Origin: Eleusine coracana subsp. coracana | Taxonomy: Eukaryota > Streptophyta > Magnoliopsida > Poales > Poaceae | Direction: 5' to 3' | Assembly (NCBI GenBank): GCA_032690845.1 | Contig: CM064432.1 | Span: 56,604,071 to 56,668,070 of the forward strand | DNA length: 64,000 nucleotides | Shown: one piece after another, positions 45,962-57,201 of the stretch | Numbering within the stretch: position 1 is the first letter of the stretch | How the letters are laid out: every line of letters begins with the position of its first letter | Position numbers and translations under genes: made by a program | Notes under the pieces: generated by a model | Databases searched by the model: none | Seen by the model: the letters and a program-made list of their open reading frames with translations, nothing else | What the model was told of the DNA's origin: nothing

Positions 45962-47862
45962 ATGGACGGTCCTAAGTCAAACAAACCCTCTAATTACACC
46001 GATGATCCAGAAAAGCTCTTACGCAAGAAGAGAATAGCGGAAAAGAGGAGCAAGTCACTTGGAGATTTAGCTGGAGAACCAGTCAGTGCCAGCCCTCGAG
46101 TATTATTCACAATTGCAGATCCAGAAGCAGGAGCGATGGCAGACCAGCCCTTGGTTAATAGTTTCAAGCCTCAATTGGATAAGGTTGTCAAGACAGATTT
46201 TCAAGAAGCTCAAGATCATGCTCCATATCAACTAGAGAGGTACGTCGGATTAGTGGCACAACAACCGTTCACAGGTTCGAAAGATCCCAACCAGCATCAA
46301 TAGCGCTTGCTTGAAGTCTGTAGTACATTCAAAGTAGCAGGATTGACCGGAGATCAAGCACGTGTGCGGCTGTTCCCTTTCTCTCTAGTTGGACGCCTAA
46401 GCAATGGTACAATAGCTTGGAAAAAACAGTAAAGACTACATGGGAAACCTTAGCAGTTGTATTCTTAGCCAAATACTTCCCACCTGGTAAGACTCAAGCT
46501 TTGAAGAATAAGATTCTTGGATTTACGCAGAATATTGATTAGAGCATTGGAGAAGCATGGGAAAGATACAATGAATATATGGATGCATGCCCTCATCATG
46601 GTCCTACAGTTGGTAAAACTGTTGAGAGATTCTATGTGGGATTGAATATCCCCTCCCGTCAACACTTAGATGCTTCAGCTGCGGGTTCATTCATGTCAAA
46701 GACTCCCACTCAAGCTAAGGAATTGATCAAATTGCTAGTTGAAAATCAATCATGGGATAGTGAGAGAAGTTCAAGGAACCTACAACCTTCTAAAAGAGTA
46801 GCAAAGAGTGTGATTGAGAGGACTCATGAAGACTTGGTTATAGATCGCCTTGATGCTATTCAAAGAAGGTTGAACAATAATTCTCATATCCCTAAGGAAG
46901 AGTCACTCAGGCTAGCAGAATCACGCTCCACTTGTGATGAGTGTGGAGAATTCGACCATGTGCAGAAAGATTGCCTTGAAGAGATGAAGATGCTAGAATA
47001 TATAAAGAATAGTAGATGGAAACCCCAATATCAGCAACAAAGGAGTTCTTTCTCTCCTAGTTCGTCCATGCAAAACTCTATCCCGCTTCGTCTCCAATTT
47101 CATGAGTTCTTTCAAGCTCAAGAAAAGATCAACAAGGACAATCAAGCTAAAGTCAAGGAGGTTGATCATGTTCTTGAAGGGATTAATGACAAGGTGATAG
47201 AAATTGGGAGCTCCAATGAGCAGATTTTGAAGCATACCAAGATTATGGAGCAGCAAATGGGATAGTTATCATAGGCCATTCAAGGCAACAAAGGGGTTAT
47301 TCCTGGTGATACAATGTCTGCAGAGCAGTTAAAGGCAATAGCTACATGGTCAGGAAAGCAAATAGAAGATCCAGAGCACTCTGCGGAAGCAAGGAAAACC
47401 CGTGCCGATCGGCGTGATGGTACTGTTAGCACCGATCAGCTCACTCATTGCGCCGATCGGCGTGAGGAAGAGATTGACCTCTCTGGACTGAAAATGGGTA
47501 TGGAAATAGAGGAGCATGGCCCTACCACGTTCTTGGATACTCAACTGCTGACAAAGACAGAGAGAGTGCGGCAACACGACGAGCAATTTCCAAGGTTCGT
47601 CGATGTTATGAAGAAGCTTTACATCAATGTCCCTTTTGTTGATGCTATTCAAATACCTACCTATGCCAAGTACATTAAGGACATGATACAAAACAAGAAG
47701 TCTCTAGCTTCTGAAGAGGTTGTTAAAGTCACTAAGGAACTTACGGTGGCGATCAATGATGTTGCACTTGAGAAGAAACCTGACCCTGGATCACCAAGCA
47801 TCAAATACATAATCGAAACAAGGAATTTGATAGATGCTTGTGCGATCTTGGAGCAAGTGTAA
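45962..47862 (+). pseudogene. Athila-like gag with four TAG stops and frameshifts
   Basis: Starts at ATG 45962. The retrotransposon gag core reads LLEVCSTFKVAGLTGDQARV, then after a 1-nt shift near 46400 WYNSLEKTVKTTWETLA and EAWERYNEYMDACPHHG. A CCHC-like knuckle CDECGEFDHVQKDC lies near 46938. In-frame stops are TAG at 46301, 46540, 47263 and 47272. The nominal end at 47862 lies in the wrong frame just inside the protease, so a second shift occurs near 47830. Two ADRR repeats (47401-47466) are the element's palindrome read as codons. Confidence 0.8.
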
Positions 47863-48293
47863 GTGTTATGCCCCGTCATATATTCATAAGTCTCAATTTG
47901 CCTGAATTATAGCCTACGTGTATGCGTTTGGAGTTAGTCAACCAATCTGTACGCTTCCCTGATGGAATTGCTGAGGATGTGCCTGTTCAAATTGGAAATC
48001 ACATCGTCCCTGTTGATTTTATTGTGCTTGATATGGATAAGAGGATGAAAACCCCGTTGATCTTAGGCAGACCCTTCTTAAGGACAACAAAGACAAGTAT
48101 TGATGTTGGGAGTGGTGAGATAAGCTTCGATATAAGTGGAACTCTCTACTCTTTCAAATTTTGCCAAAGGGGAGAAGAGTGTCGTGCTATTGATGAAGTG
48201 AAGAGATACAAGACACCGAGACAACGTGGCATCAAGAGTGATTGGAGGGGATGTAAGGATAGGTCGTCCGAGGTATATGAGCTATTAAGATAG
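47844..48293 (+). pseudogene. Athila-like retropepsin (aspartic protease) domain
   Basis: Frame 3 from 47844 reads DLGASVSVMP (active-site D-L-G-A), then TAG at 47910, then LVNQSVRFPDGIAEDVPVQI and the second conserved block TPLILGRPFLRTTKT. It ends at TAG 48291. Such proteases process gag-pol in Athila elements. No RT follows. Confidence 0.8.
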
Positions 48294-48582
48294 TGAACCT
48301 TGTAGTGTCACGGTCTTACACCCACACTGCAACACTAAGGATTGATTGCTCGCGGGGAGGTCAAGCTCTTTGACCTCTAAATAACTAGAGCGCTCTTGGG
48401 AGGCAACCCAATTGTTGGGAGATTTAGAAGTTGTTTAGTGCTTGCGGGAGGGCAACCCGGTGTTTTTAATTTGCTTTCTTGTAATAAAAACAATCTCCCA
48501 AATAAAAGAATTAGAAAAAGTGTGTGCTTAATTCTTGTGTGCTCCTGTGTTGTCTGTTTATTTGTGCAAAACTATGTATGTA

Positions 48583-48586
<4 letters not shown>

Positions 48587-48665
<79 letters not shown>
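48587..48665 (+). repeat. (TA)n microsatellite
   Basis: About 78 bp of uninterrupted TA in the spacer between the protease and the palindrome cluster. Confidence 0.98.
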
Positions 48666-48669
<4 letters not shown>

Positions 48670-49510
48670 TATAGACTAACGACGTAGGAATAAAAGAAAA
48701 AGACCAAAAATAGGAAGGAGCAGAGCTTGCGCCATTCAGCGCACTCATGCGCCGATCGACGCATTGATAACAAGTCAGGACAAGAAGGCTGATGACGCCC
48801 AGAACGGAAGAGGAGCTGAAAGCCAACTAGCACATCAATTTTTAGAAATAGAGCTAGTTTCAAGATGAAGAACGACATCTAACAAAGAAGCGAGGGGCCA
48901 GGAGCAAAAGTGGACACCGCGCCGATCGACGCGAGACGTTGCGTCGATCGGCGCTATCATTAGATGGGCCCCGCTTCGTGTGCTAATGCTACAGGAACAT
49001 TGGGAAGAATGGATATTAGGTGAAAGAAATGAACACGAGGCATCAGGATCAGAGCCAGGCCAGAAGACGAGGTGCAAGGAACTTGCGCCGTTCGACGCAC
49101 TCCTACGCCGATCGGCGCTGGTACCCATGCTGTGCCCAAATTGGCGACATATTCGGTAGGCACTGATTCTTAGGAATAGGTATGATTTTTATACAAGGTT
49201 TTAGAGCAGAGGAGACATGGAATTGAACAAAAGCTGAAAAAAAGACGGCGCGCCGATTGGCGCTGGCCAGAGTCGATCGGCGCAATCAATCAAGACAACG
49301 GGATTCCGTGTTGTTCCCCTGCCAGCCGACATGGTGTATCAGGAAAAGACAAAAAGGATGGAAACAATGAAAGGGAGGAGGATCAGGAACCAGAGCGGTT
49401 AGAGATTTCAAAATTTGAAATGTGTCGATCGGCGCAGTGACCGTGCCGGTCGACGCAACCCCAAATTTTAGAAATTTTGGGCGGGTCCTTCTCCTGGAAG
49501 TTTCCCACAC

Positions 49511-49519
49511 TATAAAAGG
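49511..49519 (+). promoter_or_regulatory. TATA box upstream of the env-like ORF
   Basis: actataaaaggg lies about 100 bp upstream of the likely env-like start codon region, after the last palindrome pair, as expected of a separate internal promoter. Confidence 0.5.
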
Positions 49520-49527
49520 GAGACCAG

Positions 49528-50271
49528 GTGCCCCCAGTTCGGCACACCATCCCGATAATCTCTCCACCTTCCCCACTACCCACGATATCGCACATGTTCC
49601 GCATTCCTCGCAGATGGATCGTCTCCGCTCCTCCGTCGGCAAGTTGGGCAAGAGGCTGCGCCGGGGAAGCAGTTCCGACGGCAGCGGCGAATCGAGCGGT
49701 GACTCCTCGGCTAGGGGGGGTGGGCTCCGGCGCTCGCGATGACATGTCGGTGGGTGATGCATCCACCGACTCAGCAGCGGCAACATATGAGATCCGCACC
49801 CGCCACTCCGTCTCCGGTGCGCCCCTTCCGACAGGGCGTGCTACGAGGAGCCAAACGGCGGGAAGCCGTGGGGTTCCCAGATCACCACCATCGCCGGCAT
49901 TCATGCCACGCACGGTGGAGGAGTGCTTCACCCTCCTGAGCGCAGAGGAACAGCAGCACTACCTCGCGGTGAGGGGAAGGTTCCTCCCCAACTTCAACAT
50001 GGACGAGACCTTCCTCACCACGATCGGCATGAGGGAGGACATAAGGAGGATGCTAGACAACCTCGGCTGGATGGACTTCAACCATCTCCCTATGGACTTC
50101 AACATTGATATCGTCACCGAGGTTGCCTCTCGAATGAGAATCGGCTCCGACAACTACGACAACGAGGCCATCAACTTCCGCGTCCACGACATTAGCTACA
50201 TGGTGACCATGGAGGCGGCGACTTGTAAGGACCAAAGGCCTACCGAGAGGGGAGGGGGGGTGAATCGGTAG
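49528..50271 (+). pseudogene. Env-like (Athila ORF-1 type) protein, N-terminal part
   Basis: The open frame carries an RS/RT-rich N-terminus (EIRTRHSVSGAPLPTGRATR) and a region TLLSAEEQQHYLAVRGRFLP followed by DIRRMLDNLGWMDFNHLPMD and NFRVHDISYMVTMEAA. This resembles the plant-retrotransposon env-like ORF of Athila elements. Frame continuity ends at 50223, where the next element is inserted; residues after that (CKDQRPTERGG) are encoded by the inserted LTR. A more likely initiator is ATG 49594 or 49615 than the first ATG. Function unproven. Confidence 0.6.
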
Positions 50272-51337
50272 CCGAGCATGAATCCAAAAACTTCAGTTTC
50301 ACGCTTCTCAAACCTAACGAATCGTTACAACCTAAACAATTCTAGTAGGCCAAGACCCTACACATGCTAGTGTTCATGATGCAAAGCAATGTGCGGAAGC
50401 TATTCACACTAGCCTATGCAAGCCACAAGTTACCCTATCACTAGAGCACATAATTGCGGAATAGTAAAGAGAGGGTCAAGGAACGCTCATGATTTTTTCC
50501 CGAGGTCTCGGAAGGATGGCGCCTTCCCCTACTCCTCGTTGGACCACTCCCGCGGGAGTTCCGGTCCCTCCCGCCACCAAGTGGAGTTCTCGCCCACGAG
50601 CCCGCAATCACTCCTCGAGTGAAGAAACAGTGTGCATCACCGCTGCACAAAGCACAAGCTCGCCTCCCTTGAGAACTTGCCGTACTCCCCGAGCCGGCAT
50701 GGACGCTCACTATTGATGCCCCTTCCAACGATGGGCTTAAACCGTATACAAAATTGTGACGGCCTTCACAACCAATCTGCTCCTCGAGCTAAGTCCTGGA
50801 AAACTCCCATAGTGACCGTACAGTCCGGTCTCCACTGACCCCTCTGTCCGGTCTCTATGTCCAGAAGCTGAAACTTGTCATCCTCGCTTGACTCGGTTTC
50901 CCGGCTTCTCCGAACAGCTTCTTGGCTTCTCCACTGTCACCTAGTGCCTGTGATTTCACCGAGCAACCTTGCACATCATCGACTAGATATGACCTAAGAG
51001 AATGACCTAGACCCTCTTGATAGTCTGGTTTTTTCTATGGACTCAAAGCCCTAACAACTACTCAAGTGTACCAAACACTTGTACCATAGCTTGTTCTATG
51101 CTTTAATCCATCTCCATCAACCCTTGGACTCCATCAACTTCACAAGCCTCCATGCTTGCGGTCATCGTCATCAATCGCCAAGGACACCATCATCCATATG
51201 ATTTGTAATAGAGTTAAGAGATGATTCCTACATAGATAACACTCATGTAGATTTTAGCCCACAATTTCATAGTTGTCATCTATCAGCAAAACATCCATAC
51301 CACGGGGATCCAATCATCAATGGTCATGAAGCTTACA
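50224..51337 (-). repeat. 3' LTR of a SIRE/Maximus-like Copia derivative (minus strand)
   Basis: On the minus strand it starts TGTAAGCTTCATGACC and ends CTCTCGGTAGGCC...TTACA, with ATTCACCCCCC before the end, as in Maximus-type LTRs. It is preceded (plus 51338-51352) by the polypurine tract AAAAAGGGGGAGAT. It contains one pair of family C palindromes (centres 50822 and 50845). Confidence 0.7.
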
Positions 51338-51474
51338 ATCTCCCCCTTTTTGTTGATTGATGACAACCACTACTTCAAATAAACTTTAAGGAATAACCAG
51401 GCTAAAACAAACTACACAAAGATCAAGAGGAACCAAGACAACATAAGAGAGAAAGCGCATAAGGTCCTGCTCAA

Positions 51475-51786
51475 TCAAATTGGGAGAACAAGAAGCGCAT
51501 TAAGAAGCAAGTGCGGCGCTACAAGAAAGACCAAAGAGCTCAAGGTCATGAGGTGTCTCCGGATGGCTCCGAGTGTGAGCCCGATGGTGAGCCACCGGTC
51601 TTTGAGGATCCCCTTGCCGGCTATGATTGGGATGATCTTGCTCCTCCACCCGCTCCCGCTCATGAAGAACAAGCTGCACAAGATGAACAAGGAGGCGAGG
51701 AAGGCGAGGACGAAGGCCACGAAGAAGAAGAGGGTGATGAAGAGGACGACGCGGACAATGATGAAAGCACCGATGATGCTGAGTAA
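51475..51786 (+). pseudogene. C-terminus of a SIRE-like env-like ORF (plus strand)
   Basis: The open frame ends with a strongly acidic tail (GEEGEDEGHEEEEGDEEDDA). It begins without its own start within sequence that seems truncated at ~51475. It is followed by T-rich non-coding DNA with repeated ggggga(g) blocks, the arrangement at the 3' end of SIRE/Maximus elements. Confidence 0.5.
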
Positions 51787-52227
51787 TACCTTTCTCTTAT
51801 CTCCTCCTCCTCTCATTCTTTTTGGTGCCATGATGCAAAGGGGGAGAGATAAGTGAAAAGGATATTTGTTTCAGAGGCTTTGTAATAGGATAGTGATGAA
51901 CCTATGGACTAGTTCCCCTCTCTATTTGCTTTGTGTGCGAAACATATTTGTTTGTGAACCTTTTGTAATAACTCTATTGTTCTTGTGTCATGTGTTGTGC
52001 TTGTTTCTTCTAGTTTATAGTTTGGTTGTGATGCTTGTTTATTGCTTTATCACTTTGCTTCACACTTGTACACATTTTAGGCACCCCACTTTTTACAAAA
52101 TATAGGGGGAGCTCCTTCACATGTCTTTGTAAATCATGCATATTTTTAGGGGGAGCCTCACTATATTTTGTTGTTCTCTCTCTTGATTATATTTTTATAT
52201 CCTTTTAATCTATTGTCATCAACCACC

Positions 52228-52241
52228 AAAAAGGGGGAGAT
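52228..52241 (+). other. Polypurine tract of the plus-strand SIRE-like element
   Basis: aaaaagggggagat abuts the LTR start tgaagatgcatctagg. Extra G-rich copies (agggggagc) lie at ~52105 and ~52149. Confidence 0.85.
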
Positions 52242-53866
52242 TGAAGATGCATCTAGGTCCCCTAGTGGGTTTTGGTGATTAATGACAAAAGATTAAAATT
52301 GTACTAACATGCTTATGAAGAAAATGTGCAGATCATCACGAGAAAAGTTAATTACCCACTAATGTGAGAAAGTCTATCCCTCAATAAAAGTGAAAAGAAA
52401 ATGGCTCATGGTGGTTCAAGTTTAGCTTTTATGCTATTTGTTTTGAGTCATAGGTATGCCGAACTATTAACAGGGGTAAAACTTATCTTGCTAGTAAGGG
52501 AAACATTGTGCTCAAACTCTAAATCAATTCGTTTGAAAACCTAGCCAAAAAAAGCCTAAGAATTAGCCTTTTACTTAGCAAGATAGAGAGTGACGAAAGT
52601 TCCGTGAGTCCTCTCACGGAAGTTCCGTCAGCGTCGGGTCCGGCTTTGATGTTAACCCGAGGGTGACGGAAGTTCCGTCATCTAGTGATGGAAGTTCCGT
52701 CAGTGTCGGGTTTCTACCTTCTGCACATCCGAGAGTGATGAAAGTTCCATCACCCCATGACAGAAGTTCCATCACCAAGAACCTCCATGGCTCTCACGGA
52801 AGTTCTGTGAGCCTTTTTTCCTTGTCAAACCGAGAGTGACGGAAGTTCCATCACCTTTTGACGGAAGTTCCGTCACCAAGAACCTTCGTGCCTCTCACGG
52901 AAGTTCTGTGAGCCTTTTTTTCTTGTCAAACCGAGAGTAATGGAAGTTCCGTCACCTTTTGACGGAAGTTCCGTCATAGCATCTTTTGCTCACTTCCAGA
53001 GCTTTACAACGGCTAAATTTGAATTGATCAAACGCAGAAAATACTATAATGGCTAGTTTTTGAGCGCTTTCTATAAATAGAGTACCCCTTCCCCCGTGGG
53101 AAGGGTTCGATTCTTTGCCATTTCACTCACTCTTCAGTTAGATCTCTCCCCTCTTACTCCTAGGCTTGTTCTTGAGATTCCAATCCAAGTGAGAGAGATC
53201 CAACCACAAAAAGATTGAATCCATCCACTCAAAAGCTTGAGCACATCTTTCCCTCCCCATCAAGATTTGATTTGCTTGTTACTCTTGGAGATTTGGTCTC
53301 CTAGACGGCTAGGCGTCGCCCTTGAACTCCCAACTTTGTGTGGTGAGTCGGGGACGTTTGTGAAGGTGAGATTCACCTCCGAAGGAAAAGAATCAAGTGA
53401 AGAAAGAAATCCAAGCACGATCTTTGTGATTGCTTGGCGGGGAAAAGGGTTGAGAGAGACCCGATCACTTTGTGTGGCTCCTCAACAAGGATGTAGGAAC
53501 TACTTAGTGTGGTTGCCGAACCTCGGGTTAATTCTTGTGTCTCTCTTTACTTTCCCGCTCTTATATTTGTGCTTGCTTATTTCTTTCATATTATTGTGCT
53601 TGTATCATTTGTTAATTGCGTAGCTAGTCTTCATTCAAGAATTCTGGGCTTACATTATATTAGCTTCACTTCTACCAAGCTAGTGTTTCCTTCTTCTTGT
53701 TATCCGCATTGTTCATTGCTTAGAGGAAAGGTAGTGAGAAGTTATGGAAGTTCCATCGACTCCGATGGAAGTTCCGTCATTCCTGGTTATTTGATTACCC
53801 TTTAGTGCTTTTTTAGGATTATTTTTAGATTGCCTATTCACCCCTCCACCCTCTAGGCTACTTTCA
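52242..53866 (+). repeat. 3' LTR of the plus-strand SIRE/Maximus-like element
   Basis: Starts TGAAGATGCATCTAGGTCCC (a characteristic Maximus LTR start) and ends ...ATTCACCCCTCC...CTACTTTCA. A TATA box (ctataaatag, 53071-53080) is present. Its upstream half carries palindrome family B. Confidence 0.75.
52590..53780 (+). repeat. Palindrome family B, consensus TGACGGAAGTTCCGTCA, 14 copies
   Basis: Centres (the middle G) at 52599, 52622, 52672, 52694, 52744, 52766, 52802, 52845, 52867, 52903, 52946, 52968, 53750 and 53771. Compensating changes keep symmetry in several copies (ctcacggaagttctgtgag). The pair spacing is 21-23 bp; pairs recur with 36, 43 or 50 bp between them. Confidence 0.92.
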
Positions 53867-54289
53867 GCATGCCATGGCAACATATTGAACGAAAGCATAA
53901 TGACATGCAATGCAAAGCATAAATGATGAGCTGCAACAAGTTAGCATGAAAATGCATAAGAATTAAGAACAAGCATCCATCATCATGATATCAAACACAA
54001 GCATACAAGATAATCAATAAATACAAGCACTGCATATGAAAGGAAATAAACCAAGTGAGATCAAAATGAGTCAAACACAATCGAATGAAAACCATGACTC
54101 ATCATAATCCATGGACAACGAATCACACCTCAAAATAAGATCCAAAAGTTCTATCTCTCAAAAACCTCGTAGCTCCCCCTAGATACAAGCTACTCTTGAT
54201 TGTAACAAGATCACACTCCCACTCCCCCTAGACCTAGTATCTTCTCCCCCTTTGGCAACAAGCACCAAAAAGCCAACAAGGCGGGAAAA

Positions 54290-56664
54290 GATGAACATCT
54301 AAGCGCTCGTGGTCGAAGAAGGTGGTGCAGCGACGTCCTCTGTGGGCTCTGCTCCTGGCTGCTCCTGAGGTGGATCCTGTTGTGCTCCTTGAGCCTATGC
54401 CGCCTGAGCATCCATCTACTCAAAGAAACCAAGGTCTATAGGTGACTTAGATTCGCTGTCCTGTGTTGTTGTAGTGACTGTGGCAGTCTCCTGAGCTGAA
54501 GTCTTGGAGTAGTATGAGGTCTGCCATATCCTGTTGAGAGAAACCTCCATGGACAAGATCCTCTGCTGCCTGAGTTAAGAGTGGAAACTGTGGTAGTAAG
54601 AGGTGGAGCTGAAACTATAGCTGTCTCTTGGGCAGTCTAGGAGTCTGCACGAGTAGTGTGAACTATGTCTGAGAACAGACTCCTGACCGGTACGTGATGG
54701 GAACTGGAGGGTCCTGCCATCTGCAAGCTAGAAGAGTGTGAGGGTGAGACAAACAACACAGACACAGAGAAGGCTGACACGAGAGAGAGCTGTGCTGAAG
54801 AGAAAGTCTGTCCTGCTTCCCCTGTCGGTAAGACCCCTAAGAGTGACAGTCCGCTAGACTGTGCTGTCATCAGTGCAGTGAAGGGTCCTGGCTGAGTCTG
54901 CAGCTGCTGAAACTGTGGAATCACTAAAGGTCCTGGCTGCTGATCAGCCTGCCTCTAAGGAAGCTCTGTGATCTAAGTCACTAGAGCGGAGACAAGGGCC
55001 ATCTGCTGATGCTGAAGCTCTGCCTATCCTCTAATCAGCTCCATCATCTGACGTCTATCCTCTGACACACTCTGTATAAACTCACCCAACTATCCTGCCA
55101 GTCCTGTCACTGTGACAGTGTCCTCAGACTACGAACCTGTCGGCTAGGGAGGCGCTCTAGGACTGGCGGACTCAGGAATCATCGTCTCTGGCTGAGCTGC
55201 CTGCTCGTGTAGTACCAGTGACTCCTGCTCCTCCTCTCCTACGTGCTGGCTGGAGGTAGACTGGAATCCCCTAGGGACTCTAGGTGAGTAGCTGGTGGTG
55301 ACCTCAGGGAAAGCGTCGTACTGCTCCTCCATCACTAGGCCCATCCTCCTCAAGAGATAGTAAATGTAGGGCCCGTAGACCAAGTGACGTCCTCCAACCC
55401 TCTCAGAGATCACCTCTTCTATCTCTCCAATCAGAAGGTCTGCCAAGTCAAACGGCTGCCTCCTCAAAATAGCTGCTACAACCCACTGATGGAGAAGTGT
55501 GAACTCCTCTTTGTACCCTGACCTAGGGATGATAGTCCTGGTGACTATCGCTCTCACCACCTTAGCCTCTGTAGTGAGTCTCGTCGGGCTTCTAACAAAG
55601 CCTGGTGTGTGAGGTGGTGGAAAGGCAATCAACACCATCTCGTCTATCGGCATCTTCCCTCCCTGAGATCTGCGGGGTGGTGCAAGTGTACCGTAGGCAC
55701 TCCTGTATAGTAAGAAGTCCGATGAAAGAAGTCCTAGGTTATGGATCAGATCCTGTCTAGTCACACGCTGTGGCTACCCTCTAAACAAGAACCAGAACTC
55801 TGAGCGGTCTCTGGCAACCCACAGTGTGGCGTAGAACTCTAGCACCACGTCCTCTCTAAACCTGTGTGGAGTAGTAACTAGCTCTGCTAGCCCTGGCAAG
55901 TACATGAAGTACTGCTCTATCTCTATGTCGGTGGCCCTCCTCATGGCCTCGTACGTCGTGTACTGCTACAGCACGAAGAATCTATCCTTGCCTCTCAGGC
56001 CAAGGTAACGTCTCAGACCCTCACCGATCCTCCTCTAGAGGCCAGTCCAGTACCTCTCTCCAGCAGCGGGGTCTCTGGGAACTAGAACCCACTGCTCGAA
56101 GGGTACCAAGCAAAGCGCCTTAAGGTCCTTGGCAGGAACCTTAAGGATATCTAGCTCTCCGGCTGCCTATACAAGTCTCTGCAGCCTCCTCGTGCATACC
56201 TCACAGGTGCACCTCGGATCTCCTGCCTGGTGAGCTGTCCTCTAGGGGACAGTCTGCTCAGCCTCCTCCTCTGACTCCCCAGACTCAGACTCTAAGGTCT
56301 CCTCCTCTGACTCTTCAGCCTCCTCCTCCTCTGACTCCTCCTGCTGCCTGGAGGATCCCTGCTCCGTAGTTCTCGGCGATCTCCCCTGACGGGAAACCGA
56401 AGTATGCTACGGCCACGACAGTGGCACAACTCCAACTGCTAGAGGTGTAGTCCTCTGCCTGGTACTCCTCCTCAAGCCTTGGTCCTCAGCTGGCTGCCTG
56501 ATCCTCAGATGGGAGCCAGGTGTCCTGTGTGACTGCTCCATGGCGTCCAAGTGCCGAGCCAACCTCCTGACTCTCTCTAACTCTGGATCCAGTCTCGGTC
56601 TCTTCTTGGTCTTAGGCTTCTCTGGCATCTTCCCCTTGCCCTTATCCTGTCCTGACCCTGCCAT
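54290..56664 (-). pseudogene. Env-like ORF of the SIRE/Maximus-like derivative, broken by 15 TAG codons
   Basis: The frame starts at ATG 56664 with a Lys-rich head (DKGKGKMPEKPKTKKRPRLD), then an acidic region, then a conserved body with FREDVVLEFYATLWVARDRS and ISERVGGRHLVYGPYIYYLL, and a Gln-rich, coiled-coil-prone C-terminus. In-frame stops on the plus strand (cta) are at 56407, 56242, 56167, 56035, 55966, 55774, 55144, 55129, 55090, 55024, 54973, 54955 and 54637. After one frameshift (54.44-54.63 kb) they are at 54416 and 54395. No TAA or TGA interrupts it. The body resembles plant retroelement ORFs with 'FYATL' motifs seen in env-like proteins. Confidence 0.65.
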
Positions 56665-57201
56665 GTCTGCCTGCTGACTGTACTGCTATCACTGCACGCA
56701 TGTAGGTAAAGGTAGAATAAGCATAAAGTCCTATATAAATCTATAAGCAAAGCACCGCTAGGAGAGAATGCGCAACAGAAACCCTAGCACTGAATGAAGG
56801 ACATGATCACTAGGCAAATATGCAAAGCAACAACAGTGATCATCGACTCTAAGTGGCTGGTGCGAATCATCTAGTGTACAGTCAAATAATGGGAAATAAA
56901 TCTAACTGTAGACTAGACAAGGAGACAAACCCTAGATATGCAATTAACAGCTATGCATGGAATTAATTGCATCTAGGTTGAGCTAATTAGTTAATTAATA
57001 ACACTAATGATGGGAATTATTGCTAATTGCATCAATTAACTAACTACTCGATAATTAGGGCATAATTCGATGAAAAAGGAGATAGGCTCAATACCCTGGG
57101 GATGTATCAACACTGAGAACCGAAGACTCTGCACGCGATCGCCGGAAAAAGGTCAAAGCTTGGAACTTTTCAGGTAATGGAGGTGGGCAAACCTTGTCCT
57201 A

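Larger units (their letters stand above)
44470..49459 (+). repeat. Palindrome family A, consensus GCGCCGATCGGCGC, 23 copies
   Basis: Copies are centred near 44476, 44498, 44722, 44742, 45468, 45489, 45523, 45544, 45578, 45598, 47408, 47435, 47456, 48735, 48755, 48925, 48947, 49091, 49111, 49256, 49276, 49428 and 49449. The first is a perfect 14-nt palindrome; others differ at one to three positions, often flanked by T...A. Most form pairs with centres 20-22 bp apart. At 45460-45610 three pairs form a ~55-bp tandem repeat (spacing 21, 34, 21, 34, 20). Confidence 0.9.
44254..50223 (+). mobile_element. Athila-like Ty3/Gypsy derivative: LTR, gag, retropepsin, env-like ORF, no RT
   Basis: Order: LTR (about 44254-45830), tRNA-Asp primer site, gag, aspartic protease, a non-coding spacer, then an env-like ORF. 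The entire RT/RNase H/integrase region is absent, so it is a non-autonomous deletion derivative. Its right part is cut at 50223 by a minus-strand element and its 3' LTR is outside the window. A family-specific palindrome GCGCCGATCGGCGC is scattered through LTR, gag and spacer. Confidence 0.75.

Noticed and set aside
44470..49459. CRISPR-like array of palindromic repeats
   Set aside because: Eukaryotic retrotransposon context, irregular spacing, no unique spacers of constant length and no cas genes.
54211..54924. Small minus-strand ORFs as separate genes
   Set aside because: They are pieces of the env-like frame split by TAG codons and one frameshift.
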